A stretch of 64,000 nt of DNA from Pristionchus mayeri (Eukaryota > Nematoda > Chromadorea > Rhabditida > Neodiplogasteridae). A program made the position numbers and the translations under genes. The notes beneath the pieces are model-generated. The model saw only the letters and a program-made list of their open reading frames with translations, did not search any database and was not told where the DNA came from. Each line of letters starts with the position of its first letter. Position 1 is the first letter of the stretch. The DNA lies in the NCBI GenBank assembly GCA_036245805.1, contig BTRK01000003.1, positions 8,432,001 through 8,496,000 on the forward strand, written 5' to 3'. This document shows positions 23,532-34,795 of this stretch, piece after piece.

Positions 23532-26291
23532 TTCAATATCCGTTCACTCGTTAATAAGCTCGATGCTTTCCGCTCATTCCTCATGGCAACCCAACCTGAT
23601 ATCGTATTCCTAACTGAGACATGGCTATCAAGCAAGACCCCATCATCTCTCATTATCGGATCTCTACCGTACACCATTATTCGCTCTGATCGATCCTCCC
23701 GTGGTGGCGGAACCTGCATCATTCTTCGTGATTACCTCTCTTTCTCCACAGTATCCCTTCCCTCCACCGAACACGAGATTACCTGTATCGACCTTTTCCA
23801 CTCGAGTACATTAGATTATGTCTAGTCTATCGTCCTCCAAGCTATTCCATTTCCAAGACCGACTCCCTCATTAATTGCTTATCAGACGTCCATGCATCGT
23901 CTCCACTCCCCATCATTATTTCCGGTGATTTTAACTCAGATTCCCTTTGTACCATTCCTACTCCCGCTGATCGTACATTTCGTGATTTCATTATATCTGC
24001 AAATCTCTCTCATCTTCACATGTTTCCAACGCGCGGCGTTAGATGTATCGATTGGGTCTTAGGTAACGATCCCACCGTAGTATCGGCCATTTCCGCTATT
24101 CCTCCCTTCCCTTCATGTGACCATTCTGGTATTTCATTCTCCCTCTCGTCTCCTCAATCCCCACCTCAACCTCCCTTAATTCGAGACTTCTCTCGTGTCG
24201 ATTATCCAGCTCTGTCCAACCACCTTCTATCTTTTGACTGGTTATCCTTATTTCGTGACTGTCCTGATATCGATTCCGTGTATAACCATTTCTCTTCTAC
24301 AATTCATTCAGCTATTGACCTCTTTGTCCCCTACCGTACTCCTCGACCTCCCTCTCATATCCAAACCACGTAAAGCGCCTAATTAAACATCGTGATCAAT
24401 TATTCACTAAGATTCATATCCCGGCTGTTAGAACTCTTTTTGACCATTGTAGTAAGAAATTACTTTTCGAGATTGACAAATGGACTCGTTACTCTACCCG
24501 TAAGAAATTAGCTCGTTCTAAAGATTTGTATCGTCATATTTCTTCTCTCACAAAACCTAAGCTATCTATACCTGAATTAGTCTCATCTGATAATGAACCA
24601 GTTTATGATAGTTCTGCCAAGTCTAATTTACTTGCTTCTTAATTCGCTTCTCATTTCACGTTAGATGATGGTCTTCTCCCCCCTCTCTCCTCCTTACCCA
24701 TCTCTCCCTCGCTCTCTCTATTCACCCTTTCCCTCATGCAGTTTACAAAGCATTACGCAAATTGTCTCCCTCTTGCTCTACAGGTTATGATGGCATTCCT
24801 CAGATCATTTTCTCGAAGTGTGCACATGCTCTATCCACCCCCTTAGCTGATATCTACAATCTCAGTCTCATTTCTGGGACTGTCCCATCAGCCTGGAAAC
24901 ATTCCCTTATTACCCCCATTCCTAAGCCGGGCAAAGATAGCAAACTACCCTCCTCATATAGACCCATCTCTATCATCTCTCCTGCTGCTAAGACCATGGA
25001 ACGTCTCATCAAAGACCACCTCAATAGTCACCTTTCTCGCTTCAATATCCTCCCGTCCAATCAGCATGGTTTCCGCTCTGGTGCTAGTGTTGTAACAAAT
25101 TTATTGACTTGTCATAATGATTGGACAAATTCTCACTCTAAAAAGCTTATAACTGATGTAGTTTACATTGACTTCACTCGTGCTTTTGATGTTGTTCCCT
25201 ACCCTAAATTAATAGCTCGATTATCTCATTACGGTATCCATGGTAATCTGCTATCATGGATTCACTCCTTCCTTTCCAACCGCACTTTCTCCGTTCGTTT
25301 GCCCTCCGCCACTAGCGACCACTTCCCGATTCTCTCCGGAGTACCACAAGGCAGTGTCCTAGGACCTATTCTCTTCTCCATCTATCTAGCTGACCTTTCT
25401 CGTCTACTATCTAAATTTCACAACGTATCCGTCCAATGTTATACTGATGATGTTAAGTTGTATATCTCCTACAATAAGTCTACCAAATCTTCAATTACCT
25501 CCGAATTTCAATCTGCCCTGGATTGTCTCTTTGAATGGACCCAACTCAACCAATTGTCCCTATCTGCTTCTAAATGCTCTCATCTTCGTATTGGCTCCAA
25601 ACAATCCTCCCCTCGCTACAATATTAATTTCATTCAGTTACTCCTCGTGAATAATGTCCGTGATCTAGGTGTCCAAGTCCGCTCTGACCTCAAGAACTCT
25701 TGTTCTATTAAAACCCGTGCTCAGAAAGCCACTTCTAAGTTATTCCTGCTCCTTAAAGCCCTCCCATTCAACTGCCCCACCATCCTTCTTCGTAGTTACA
25801 AAGCATATGTCCTTCCCCTTCTTGTCTTTGCATCCCCCTTTTGGAATCCACATTACATATCTGACATTGAGACTCTTGAAAAAGTTCAACATGTTTTCAC
25901 CCGGCAAGTATTCTATCGTTGTTTCCCCTCCCCTTCCTATCCTCTTTCCCTACCTTCTTATTCTGATCGCTTGAAAACTCTTGGCCTGCGCCCGCTTACT
26001 GAGAGGAGAGTCATAGGAGATCTTTGTATGACTCATATGATTATGACTGGTTCTAATATCGTCCCTCGTTCATCATTCTACGTCTACAAACCCCAGCGAG
26101 ACCGTACCTCTTCCTTTGGTATTAACATTGAAATGACAACAAGCACCGCCAGATTCCACTCTTTCCCTGTTCGAACATCCCGATGGTATTCTCAACTTCC
26201 CGATGTCATTCGCACTGCCCCCAACATCCGAGTATTTAAGCGTCGATTGGAAAGCCACCCGATAGTCGTAGACCTTTCTCACCCTCAATGA
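23532..26291 (+). pseudogene. LINE ORF2: endonuclease and reverse transcriptase, broken
   Basis: The endonuclease starts with FNIRSLVNKLDAF and PDIVFLTETWL. It continues with LVYRPPS, the SGDFNSD motif and CDHSGISF near 24120, all APE-endonuclease landmarks. Frameshifts occur near 23815 and 24360 and a TAA interrupts near 24640. The reverse transcriptase is intact over the last 509 codons to 26291: STGYDGIPQIIF, SYRPISIISPAAKTMER, the finger motif NQHGFRSGASV, DVVYIDFTRAFDVV, GVPQGSVLGPILF, and the catalytic box YTDDVKLY at about 25440. A long C-terminal domain follows. The element would copy its RNA at a nicked target; this copy is dead as a full ORF. Confidence 0.93.
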
Positions 26292-26385
26292 CTCAGGAGA
26301 GTCCCCCCCCCTCCCATCTGCAATCGTTAATTAATGTATTCACGGTATCGTCGCGCCTCGGGCGTAGATAAATTATTATTATTAT

Positions 26386-28045
26386 CTTCGCGATTTGTCT
26401 GATTTTTGGCGAAAAGTTGGTCACCTTTAGGGACTATAACTTCCGCATAATAACTTTTGTGGGTTTTTCCGATTTGAAAAATTTCGACATTTGTAGTCCG
26501 ACCGACCGCCCCGCACAGGAGCGTGCACTTGGAATGACACGGTCAACATGAAAGTTGTAGCCCTGGATCTTCGCTTTCATTCTAAGCAAAGAACTGCCTT
26601 CTATCTTTAATTTAAAAGATGTTATGATTAATTAAATGTGCCCGATTTGACTTCCGAAAAGTGATAGTACCATGTTTGGCCTTCAGAATCTCGAAGATGA
26701 CGACAGTTATGAAAATTCTGACGACGCAGTTTGAAAAAGCATCATTTTAAATACTTTGTGCCAAATTTGTAGAGCGAGTGTTTCATTTTGAATTTCACTG
26801 CCGCCTACCCCCCTAAAATGGTCGATTCTCTCGCGATTCCTCTCATATGTGAGATATCAGAGGTCTTCTGAGATATTGCTTGTAATCGACACCCCATGTT
26901 TACAAACTGTTCAAAGTGCTTGAATCTCATCGCCACTTTAGTGGTAGATGTATCTAAGATGAAGTACCTTCAATGTTACTTGGTGCGGACGTTAACGGGA
27001 AAAAAATACAATGTATGCTCTGGTAAATTCGAAAATATGAACATTCATAACTTTCTTCAATGTTGAGCATCAGCTTTGTCAAAATAGTAAAAAAAGTTGA
27101 ACAATCTTGCTTTTGATTTCGAAATCCATAAAGAAATTTTAAATAAATCTATTTTAGAAAATCCAGTTTACGCTATGAAAAAATGAAAATATTGATTTTA
27201 AGAAAAAAGGTCCAATTGCTAATGAGATCTCTTCGAATTCGGAATCTACGTCATTTCTGTCCCAGGAAAAGTTCTTTCTTCGCAAATACCAAAGGTGATA
27301 TCGCGCTTATTCTGGCCGAGAACATGTCCGACCTTGTGCTGTTACGGGATATCGAAACTTTCACTTCCATATTGTTCAGTCGCAAACGCTCAGATATATC
27401 TTTTCTTTCAGTGTTATTTGGTTGAAAGCCTTTTTTTACCAATTTCGATAGACCGATGATTCAGGTACTTAAAACAAATAAACGTTTGCATTAAATTTGA
27501 AATTTGCATTAAATTTGAAATTTGATTCCATTCCTTGTTAGTCGTCGCGAGCGGTCCCTCTCCCTTTTCTCTCTGATTTGGATTGGTTTCCCCTAATACC
27601 CCTCGCTTCCGCCTTCGACTCATCAAGAAAAGAGAATCCCCATCCAAGCCGGAGTGGTCACCGTGTGATGGGTATGACCTACTAAGATGTTTGGTCCTTC
27701 AGAATCTCGACTCGATCATCTCGTTGAAAGATTGATCATCGAGTCTGGCGGATTCGTGCAGAGAAGATTCTAGAACACGCAAGGCTTCGTTTACGACCTA
27801 TAGTGAGTCCAACCTATCTATGCACCGACCTATCTATGCAATGCAATCCAACATCCTCTCGCAAGCACACCGCAAATGACCATCTTGAAATGAGAAGAAC
27901 GACCTTTTCTGACCCCACATCTTGATCTGCGCCCAGAAAGCGATAACAGATAAATATTGTATAATTCTGACGACGTATATTTTGTATATTTTGTATTAAA
28001 TTTGAAAACAATCAACACTCTTTGAGAACCGCAAGTGATACAAAT
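26386..28045. other. AT-rich repeat-derived DNA without a supported gene
   Basis: Short frames lack family motifs. A 16-bp word TTGCATTAAATTTGAAAT is tandemly repeated near 27487-27522, and CCTATCTATGCA is duplicated near 27816-27840. The 26.4-27.2 kb part has the A/T-rich, palindromic-word style of the fold-back interiors but no second arm is seen. Confidence 0.4.
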
Positions 28046-29900
28046 TCAGACAATCAACTCGTGTTTGTTCTCCCAAACCACATTCGATCTGCTCGATTGA
28101 TCTCATATCGTGTAATAGTGTTTCCCTAATGGTTTTCACAGGCCAGAATAATTCTGGCCTATATCCCTCCCTATGCACATTTTAATTGATTTAATTTTTT
28201 TAATGATTATATCTATTGCACTTTATGTTCGAAACTTACCAGACTGAGTACTAACGCACACTCACTCTGCCATCCCACTCGGAATAAACACCTTCGCGAA
28301 TCCGGACGGACAGTATCCTGAGATGGCCGGTCCTGAACTTATTTTAGTAGGAACTTGACAGTTGGAGAACCTTCCGAATGAGAACAGAAAGCAGACAGTA
28401 AAGGTTTTGAACGTGTTGAAATTTAGAACAAATAATGGAGAAAACACTGTTTTCTGGTTATGGAAAGATGTTGATCTTCCGGAACTTCACGTGTTCACTA
28501 GCAATCGTGGAGAAACGGGCCTCCGAAACTTATATTTATACTTTTTCTGATCTTGGAAAATTTCTCGGAATTATCAATATATTGAGAGCAACAGTGTGAG
28601 CACTAAGTGCGAATGATGAAAAGGGATATTCCAATTTTGAAGGAAGTTCTAATTAAACCAATTTGATTTAGTCATGTTGCATCTATTTAATACACATGTC
28701 TCACTCGTTACCGTTGTTGCATTCCATTTGGAAATTTGAAACATAAGTTTCAATGTTTTAAGTAAGTACCGATGACATTGCGATAATCGGTGTAGTCGAC
28801 AACGGGGCAGCAGTATTGGCCATTAATGTCGCATGCGAAACCTGTATTGAATATATATTCGGTATTTTCGCTACCAATTTCCTGCACTAATAAAGACGCA
28901 TTCACGAAAGAATTCGGGGTTGTCTCACCACGAATTTCTCGCCCATGTATTGATTTCATTGAACTTTAACCGTACACAAATGGTAAACGTTCAATTTGCG
29001 CTACTAAGGTGATTCATGTTCGGATTATCGACTTATATATATATGCTACGTGGCGCACAAAAATTGTCGAAAATTATGCAAAAACGACCGATCATGGGAA
29101 CCCTAATAAATAATATCGAAATCTATCACCTAGCGGACAGCCGCCGCTCGCGTGACACCTCTCGGATAAGACGGTAATTGCACAGCTGGGTTTGCTGCAA
29201 CATACTGCGCCGGCTAGCGTTGAGCCCGAACCGCAATTCCCGTTTGTTGGCTGTATAAGGCGTAGGGATTTAATTTTCGGGTAATTTTCAGTTATTTTTG
29301 TGAGTGAACAGGGTTTCGTGATTAATTTCTCCCATCGGTCAGGGATACCAACATAACCAATATGTGTACATATCAATTGTCCACAAGTGAATTGAGAGAA
29401 GAGTTCATATTCGGTGCATCGTATCTTAATTACACACATCCTTACTAGGGTGGCTGAAATGGATCACGGTTCACCGCTTTGTTTACTCTCTCATACGGGT
29501 CATCCGTGAGGGGAGGGAGAGAGAGGTGAGAGAGTCTCTCTCTCCACAGTGAATAGAGAGGGCAGGACTGCCAGAGGGGACGGTTAACCGTCTCACCGTC
29601 TCTGATCTGCCGAGGCCCTATAAATAGCGATCCGTTGATCCATTTCAGCCACCCTAATCCTTACGATCATATAGTGGCGAGATCTAACATAATATGAAGA
29701 TAGTTTACCCGAATTCAATACTCGTAAAGGCGAGGAAGTGTTGAGACTTTTCTGATTCAAATGCAAAGGGTTGGACTTTAATTATGAGTCTCAAGAAGCA
29801 TTTACAAATGGGAACCTTGTAAAATCAATCCACATTCCCAGTGAATATTGTTCCCGCCGGACAGGTGCATCCGATCTTGTAGCAAGATTTAGGGCAATAT
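28046..29900 (-). CDS. Cys-rich secreted protein, multi-exon, 5' end missing
   Basis: I do not recognise the family beyond Cys-rich extracellular modules. Four exons join with matching phases: 29834-29900 (YCPKSCYKIGCTCPAGTIF), 29130-29250 (NGNCGSGSTLAGAVCC, SERCHASGGCPL), 28770-28841 (FACDINGQYCCPVVDYTDY) and 28266-28332 (GYCPSGFAKVFIPSGMA). Donors and acceptors are standard (CTAG|GTGATA, ATACAG|GTTTC, CATCG|GTACTT, TTCAG|GACC). A short final exon 28046-28088 ending in TGA is possible. The spliced GGCPLGFACDINGQYCCP segment is the strongest sign that the joins are real. The first intron contains a hAT-like miniature element (29446-29656). No signal-peptide exon was found upstream, so the start is unknown. 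Confidence 0.6.
29446..29656. mobile_element. hAT-like MITE, 211 bp, 8-bp TSD
   Basis: The terminal inverted repeats are TAGGGTGGCTGAAATGGATC and its complement, about 21 bp. The 8-bp duplication ATCCTTAC flanks both ends (29438-29445 and 29657-29664). Eight-base duplications and a TAGGG start are hAT-type features. It contains no coding capacity and sits in an intron of the Cys-rich gene. Confidence 0.9.
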
Positions 29901-30529
29901 CTGTGATTCGAAATTTCTTTTTGTTTACAAACGTTGATAATGTATGTATTTTTTTTAAAAGGAGACGGACCCGAACTAGTGCTAGATGTATCTTTATTAT
30001 GGAATTTTGAAGAATAATATGTTTCGTGCGCCTCAAAGACTAATTTCGAATTGTTTACCCATAAGGGACGGTTGCACGAATGTCGAATTCGAGAACTGAC
30101 TGTTGTTTCATGGCCAGTGAGAAACTGTTGTTTCATGGCCAGTGAGAATCCCTTATTATAACAGAAGTCTTGGCTGATCCAGTTCGCACAGCTGAATCAA
30201 TAGATTTTTCATGGCGTAAAATATGGCAAGGTGAACAAGAAATGTTTGAATTCCCATAAGTCCGTATCGCGACTTCCAGTAGAGTTAGCGATTTGAAATT
30301 AGGAATATGATGTGTGAATTGCTTATACATCCCTTATTACGAATTTCAAGTATCTAGCTCGTCTAGGAGCGGAGATATGAAATTGAGCGAATTCAAATAT
30401 GTCATATTCTCCTTGACGTTTTTCCACTCCATCAGGTTGTCCATGAGTCTACCAAGAGATTGGAGATTACTGGTCGGCATTCGTGTCACACCCTCTCATT
30501 CACACTCTCTCAGAAACATTGACCTGAAC
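29901..30529. other. region upstream of the Cys-rich gene
   Basis: A signal-peptide exon for the minus-strand Cys-rich gene would be expected here but none is convincing. It contains a 25-bp perfect tandem duplication (30099-30148, ACTGTTGTTTCATGGCCAGT plus GAGAA, twice). No other feature is supported. Confidence 0.45.
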
Positions 30530-30537
30530 ATCGTAAC

Positions 30538-30889
30538 TAGGGATGACAATTCAAGGATGATAAAATGCGAAAAACGATTGTAGAAATTGAATGATGTAAA
30601 AATGAATGAATATGTCAGATATTGCTTGAAGAATGTGTTCATGGCCAGCTCATGTCTAAGCTTAATTAGCAGGAGTTTCATTTAGCATTTGCATATTATC
30701 TCCAAGAAATTGAAAATATGCGAAAAACACCCATCCTTGAAGGAGGATTTGCGAATAAATAGGAAGGATGCAAACATTTTTAAACAATTAACTATGTAAA
30801 AACGATCCTGAATGGATTTGGAATTTATGTTTCCGAACTAATTTGCATACGAAAAAAAAATCGAAATCATCATTGCATTGTCATCCCTA
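30538..30889. mobile_element. hAT-like MITE, 352 bp, 8-bp TSD
   Basis: The ends are TAGGGATGACAAT and its complement ATTGTCATCCCTA. A perfect 8-bp duplication ATCGTAAC flanks it (30530-30537 and 30890-30897). The interior is A/T-rich and non-coding. It differs internally from the elements at 29446 and 33927. Confidence 0.9.
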
Positions 30890-31188
30890 ATCGTAACTAT
30901 ACCGACTATACCGATAGTTTTGTATCAAAATCTCAAATTGTCGGTTTAAGAATCAAGTGTGAAACCAAATACTTGGGTTGTCGGTAGCGCATTGAGCACT
31001 GCACGTTGATACCAGCGAGAGGAGGATGACGCAAACGAGCTGCCGACGATTGACCATGACGTCAGAGTGTCCTGAACTCAGAAATCATCTACGCATTTTA
31101 AACAGATGCAGAGTATTGAAGCTACCAGATTCTGACGATTATGGTAATACAGTGGCTATTGATGGGGCGACCGAGTCGTGTCTGATAG

Positions 31189-31301
31189 TAGAGTTGGCAA
31201 CACGAGGGGAGGTTACGAGCTCTTTACGCCTCCTCGGATTGCGAAATAAGAGTAGGGGAAGGATAACGAGCTCGTTGCCTCACCTCGTATTGCCAACCCT
31301 A
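31189..31301. mobile_element. hAT-like MITE, 113 bp, degenerate TSD
   Basis: TAGAGTTGGCAACACGAGG is mirrored by TAGGGTTGGCAATACGAGG at the other end, and pairing continues inward to GAGCTC. Flanking 8-mers TCTGATAG and GTTGATAG agree at six of eight positions, consistent with an older insertion. The inverted repeat at 5239 begins with a related sequence. Confidence 0.75.
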
Positions 31302-31608
31302 GTTGATAGTGGAGCAGCAGGTTCGTGCTACACCTGCATTCGCTGAGCTTTTATTCAGTTCACGCAGAGGATAGCTTCGCAAGCGATCGTTTCTTCATTA
31401 TGAGTGGTCTATAGCCTGCCATGGCGTAATCTAGAGTACGCAGAATGGCGAGTCATTTCGTGAAACCATCCGTTCTCCACAATACGCAATCGTTTGCTCA
31501 GCTACTAGTGATGATGCGAAGCTCGACGGCATCGCACATAACAGCACGAAAAACAGTGGCAAACAGCGTGGGCTGTTATCATTCTTTACTGAATACTCGG
31601 AAAACAGC

Positions 31609-32656
31609 ACATATCAGTGCGTTCGCCTAAGAATCACATCCAAGAGTGAACAGGCAAAAATCGTGTTTGTGATTTTCACATAATCTGATAGCCCTTGAAT
31701 CCCTCTATCGATTTATGTGTTCGAATTGACTTGAAAAAATTAATTACCTTAATTAATGATTTTACTAAGTTAGGACGTTTCAAATATTTGCGAGTGAAGC
31801 TTACTGGAATCAAACTCGAATTAGCTCAAAACTTATATTTAGACTAATGTTGACATGCTGAATCTATCAGTGCCAATAGTTTATTCAAATTCACATTTTT
31901 CATGAAATTTCGAGAAATTATTTCTTGAATACTAAAAATAACCCCTCTCCAATTTTTGGATATGTTGTTGTCCTTGATGAATACTACCTTACAAAAAATT
32001 GTCGATTTATTTCAAGGGGACCTTCATAGTTTAAAACCTTAAAAACTAAGATTTTCATTCAGAGGTAAACCTCTCATTCCGACCCATTCTCCTTGATAGA
32101 CCTTGATAGAGCGGTGAGAAATTAAATTAGATAATTATATTCGATGTGAAACTTATCAAACTCTTAGAAAAAAATTCATTTCTAATTGAATTTCTGACCG
32201 CTCGGCCTAAGGCGTTAAACTACAAAGGTCCCCTAGGAAAAAATCGAAAATTCTTTGTAAGGTAGTATTCATCAAGGTCAACAACATATCCAAAAATTGG
32301 AGAGGGGTTATTTTTTTGTATTCGAGAAATAATTTCTCGAAATTTCATGAAAAATATAAACTTGTGAATTTGAATAAACTATTGACATAGATCGATTCAG
32401 CATGTCAACATTAGTCTAAAACCAAGTTTTGAGCAAATTTGAGTTCGATTCCAGTAAGATACACTCGCAAATATTTGAAATGGCCTAACCTAGTAAATTC
32501 ATTAATTAAGGTAATTATTTTTCAAGTCAACTCAAACACATAAATCGATAGAAGGATTCAAGGGCTATCAGATTCTGTGAAAATCACAAACACGATTTTT
32601 GCCTGTCTCTTTTTCAGATCAAAATCTGCGATTCTTAGGCGAACGCACTGATATGT
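31609..32656. mobile_element. 1.05-kb fold-back element (family C)
   Basis: ACATATCAGTGCGTTCGCC at the left is mirrored by GGCGAACGCACTGATATGT at the right. The arms pair along most of their length (for example CGATTTATGTGT, TAATTACCTTAATTAATGA, AACCCCTCTCCAATTTTTGG and AAGGTAGTATTCATCAAGG) with a centre near 32110. Arms differ by many point changes, so it is old. No reading frame or target duplication is identified. Confidence 0.85.
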
Positions 32657-33926
32657 ATCTCCAAATTGTTGAAATATAGGCATTGATAGGGGGGTGTCCC
32701 ACAATCAAGCATATTCGATTGCACTGCTGAGCATATCTCAGATGGCTCTGCACTAGTCTCTAACAATAAGATTCATAATCTTGAGCACGATGTCCAAGGT
32801 GTTTCAACTGAGCACTTGATTAGGCAACATCGGACTCTGATCGCTTCTCTATCTCTCTCGCACGTTCGGAGATCTGATCAAACAGGGGATGTAGCGGATT
32901 TCATCCACTACCGCAATATAAATCAATAATCAATCACTTTAATAATTTATTTCATAAAATAAATCCACTTCTCGATCAGTTGAGTCACCGTCATACGGTA
33001 TCACACTGGTCCGCTTTCCATTTGAAAACCCGCGTCTCGGCGTTCGCTACCGAAATGTACTCCTTCCATGAGCATCATTCAAAGTGGTGAGATGTCTTTT
33101 CGCGATGACTTTTCTCTTTACTTTTCCCTACTTTTAGTTCACTTCCTTCCTTTTTACTGAGCAGCCGCCTCAGTATTTTCTCTTCGAACTCAGCCCGCAA
33201 CTCCACGGTTTCCTCTCTCACCGTTTAGGCTTCTTTCGCTGTTGGACATTTCCAACACATCCTCCCGATTGTTTCGTGCCATTGCCACGAGCAATCATTT
33301 CATCACTGTTAGGAATCGCCCTAGAGACCTAACAGTGCCTTCCCTTCCCTTCCTGTCGATCAGCCACTAGCCTGCTATCGATCCTCCGCTCTCACTTGAG
33401 CTGATTCAAGTGACGAGCACCCACAAGACTGCTCCTTCCCTCCCCTTATCTAACTTCCACCATTCCCCGTTTAGTGTAATTTCGTAATAAATCTATATTT
33501 ATTTCGTCATCCCTCGCGATTACACTACACACAGAGCATGAGAATCGTCCGATTTTCTCGCATAGGGGAATCGCGATCCGTTCAGAGGCGGCAGTGGCCC
33601 GTATCGAGCGTACCTGCCTGAGCTAGTAAAACTCCCACAACTGAAATGCAATTCCCGGAAAAAATAAAGGTCTGAACTGAATTGTAGCGTTGCAAATATC
33701 ATCCGAAAACTCGGATGAAAAGTTGATTCAGCCAGATGGGGCACTTTTAATTCCATATCGGAGAGGAGTTTGAATCCATTGTTTGCCCAGATGCACGAAC
33801 GCTTCCTAGTGATGATACATCAAGGAATATTTTGCGGGAACATTGCTGCACACCATTAACGATGATGGGAGAACTCTGTTCCGTGCTACCTTTTTGCTTC
33901 CGTACGTCTTACTCAACAGTCACAAC
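32657..33926. other. gene-poor region with a possible solo LTR
   Basis: Segment 32890-33529 begins TGTAG, ends CTACA, has AATAAA near its end (33486-33491) and is C/T-rich. These are weak hints of a solo LTR of about 640 bp. No matching 5-bp target duplication or second LTR is seen, so the call is tentative. No gene is supported in the remainder. Confidence 0.3.
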
Positions 33927-34312
33927 TAGGGCTGGCGAATGAAGGAATTTTTCGTCATTTTTCGATTTTTTAGATCGAATGCAGTATGGAAACGAGACGG
34001 GGAACATAGTGAAGAATTGTTACGAATAGATTCCTAAATCTATCTAGAACGTAATTCTGTTTTGCATCGATCATCAAATCCACGTTCTTCAGGTTTATTC
34101 CAAATTCCTTCATGAAGAGTGCACGTTTTTCAGTGATTTTTCGATTTTCTCTTCTAAAATGCAAATGAGCATTGTACTATGGTCCAGATAAGGTTTAACG
34201 GAAGTGGATGCATGAGCTGAATGTCATCTGCTTCACAATTGTAACATTTTTGTTAAACCCGTCTTTGGACAACGATTTTTCTTTTTAAAAATTCCTTCAT
34301 TCGCCAGCCCTA
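33927..34312. mobile_element. hAT-like MITE, 386 bp, 8-bp TSD
   Basis: The inverted repeats TAGGGCTGGCGAATGAAGGA and its complement are perfect over about 26 bp. The duplication GTCACAAC flanks both ends exactly (33919-33926 and 34313-34320). The interior is non-coding. The perfect ends suggest the youngest of the hAT-like set. Confidence 0.93.
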
Positions 34313-34795
34313 GTCACAACTCAAGTTCGAATCAATCGAGTGAGGCAAACGTTGGCCCTAAATCTCCATGGACAACGTTGATGAAACGAAAATAAGATGA
34401 ACATCGTATTTACGATCGCCAGCTTTACAGTCACAAAATACAACGAAATGATGGATCAAATGCGCCCGGAGCAGGTGTCATAACACATAGCAGGGAATGG
34501 CTACGCTGGAAATGGCTCTCCTTCCTCTGCGCCATCTCTTCCGGTCAGACTGATGAGATAGCATGCATAATGAAGATATGCATTTCTTGCTACGCCATCC
34601 CTAACACGCAGTGGGGTCGGAGTTCGGCCCACATCTCTCAATTGCACGCCCACACACGAGGAAACCTCTCATTATTAACACTATCTCGGACTATATTCGT
34701 CTAACCCACAACTCCCTCTCGCATCTTCGCAACTTGGTTGATGGTTCTCTAAAAGATGGTGGCATGCAAGAATGAAGAATTCGGCCTCCATCAGT
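34313..34795. other. upstream flank of the crystallin-like gene
   Basis: No gene, RNA or repeat is clearly supported. It holds the 5' side of the next plus-strand gene, but no convincing TATA box is placed. Confidence 0.35.

Larger units (their letters stand above)
22740..26385 (+). mobile_element. CR1/Jockey-type non-LTR retrotransposon, decayed
   Basis: The order is an ORF1-like region, an APE-type endonuclease, a reverse transcriptase and a 3' UTR that ends in a TTATTATTATTAT tail at 26385. This is the layout of CR1/Jockey-group LINEs. The exact 5' end is not resolved and may include the 18-bp minisatellite. The sense strand is unusually pyrimidine-rich, giving Ser/Pro/Leu-rich translation. 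Several frameshifts and one or more stops show it is inactive. Clade assignment is by motif, not phylogeny. Confidence 0.9.
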
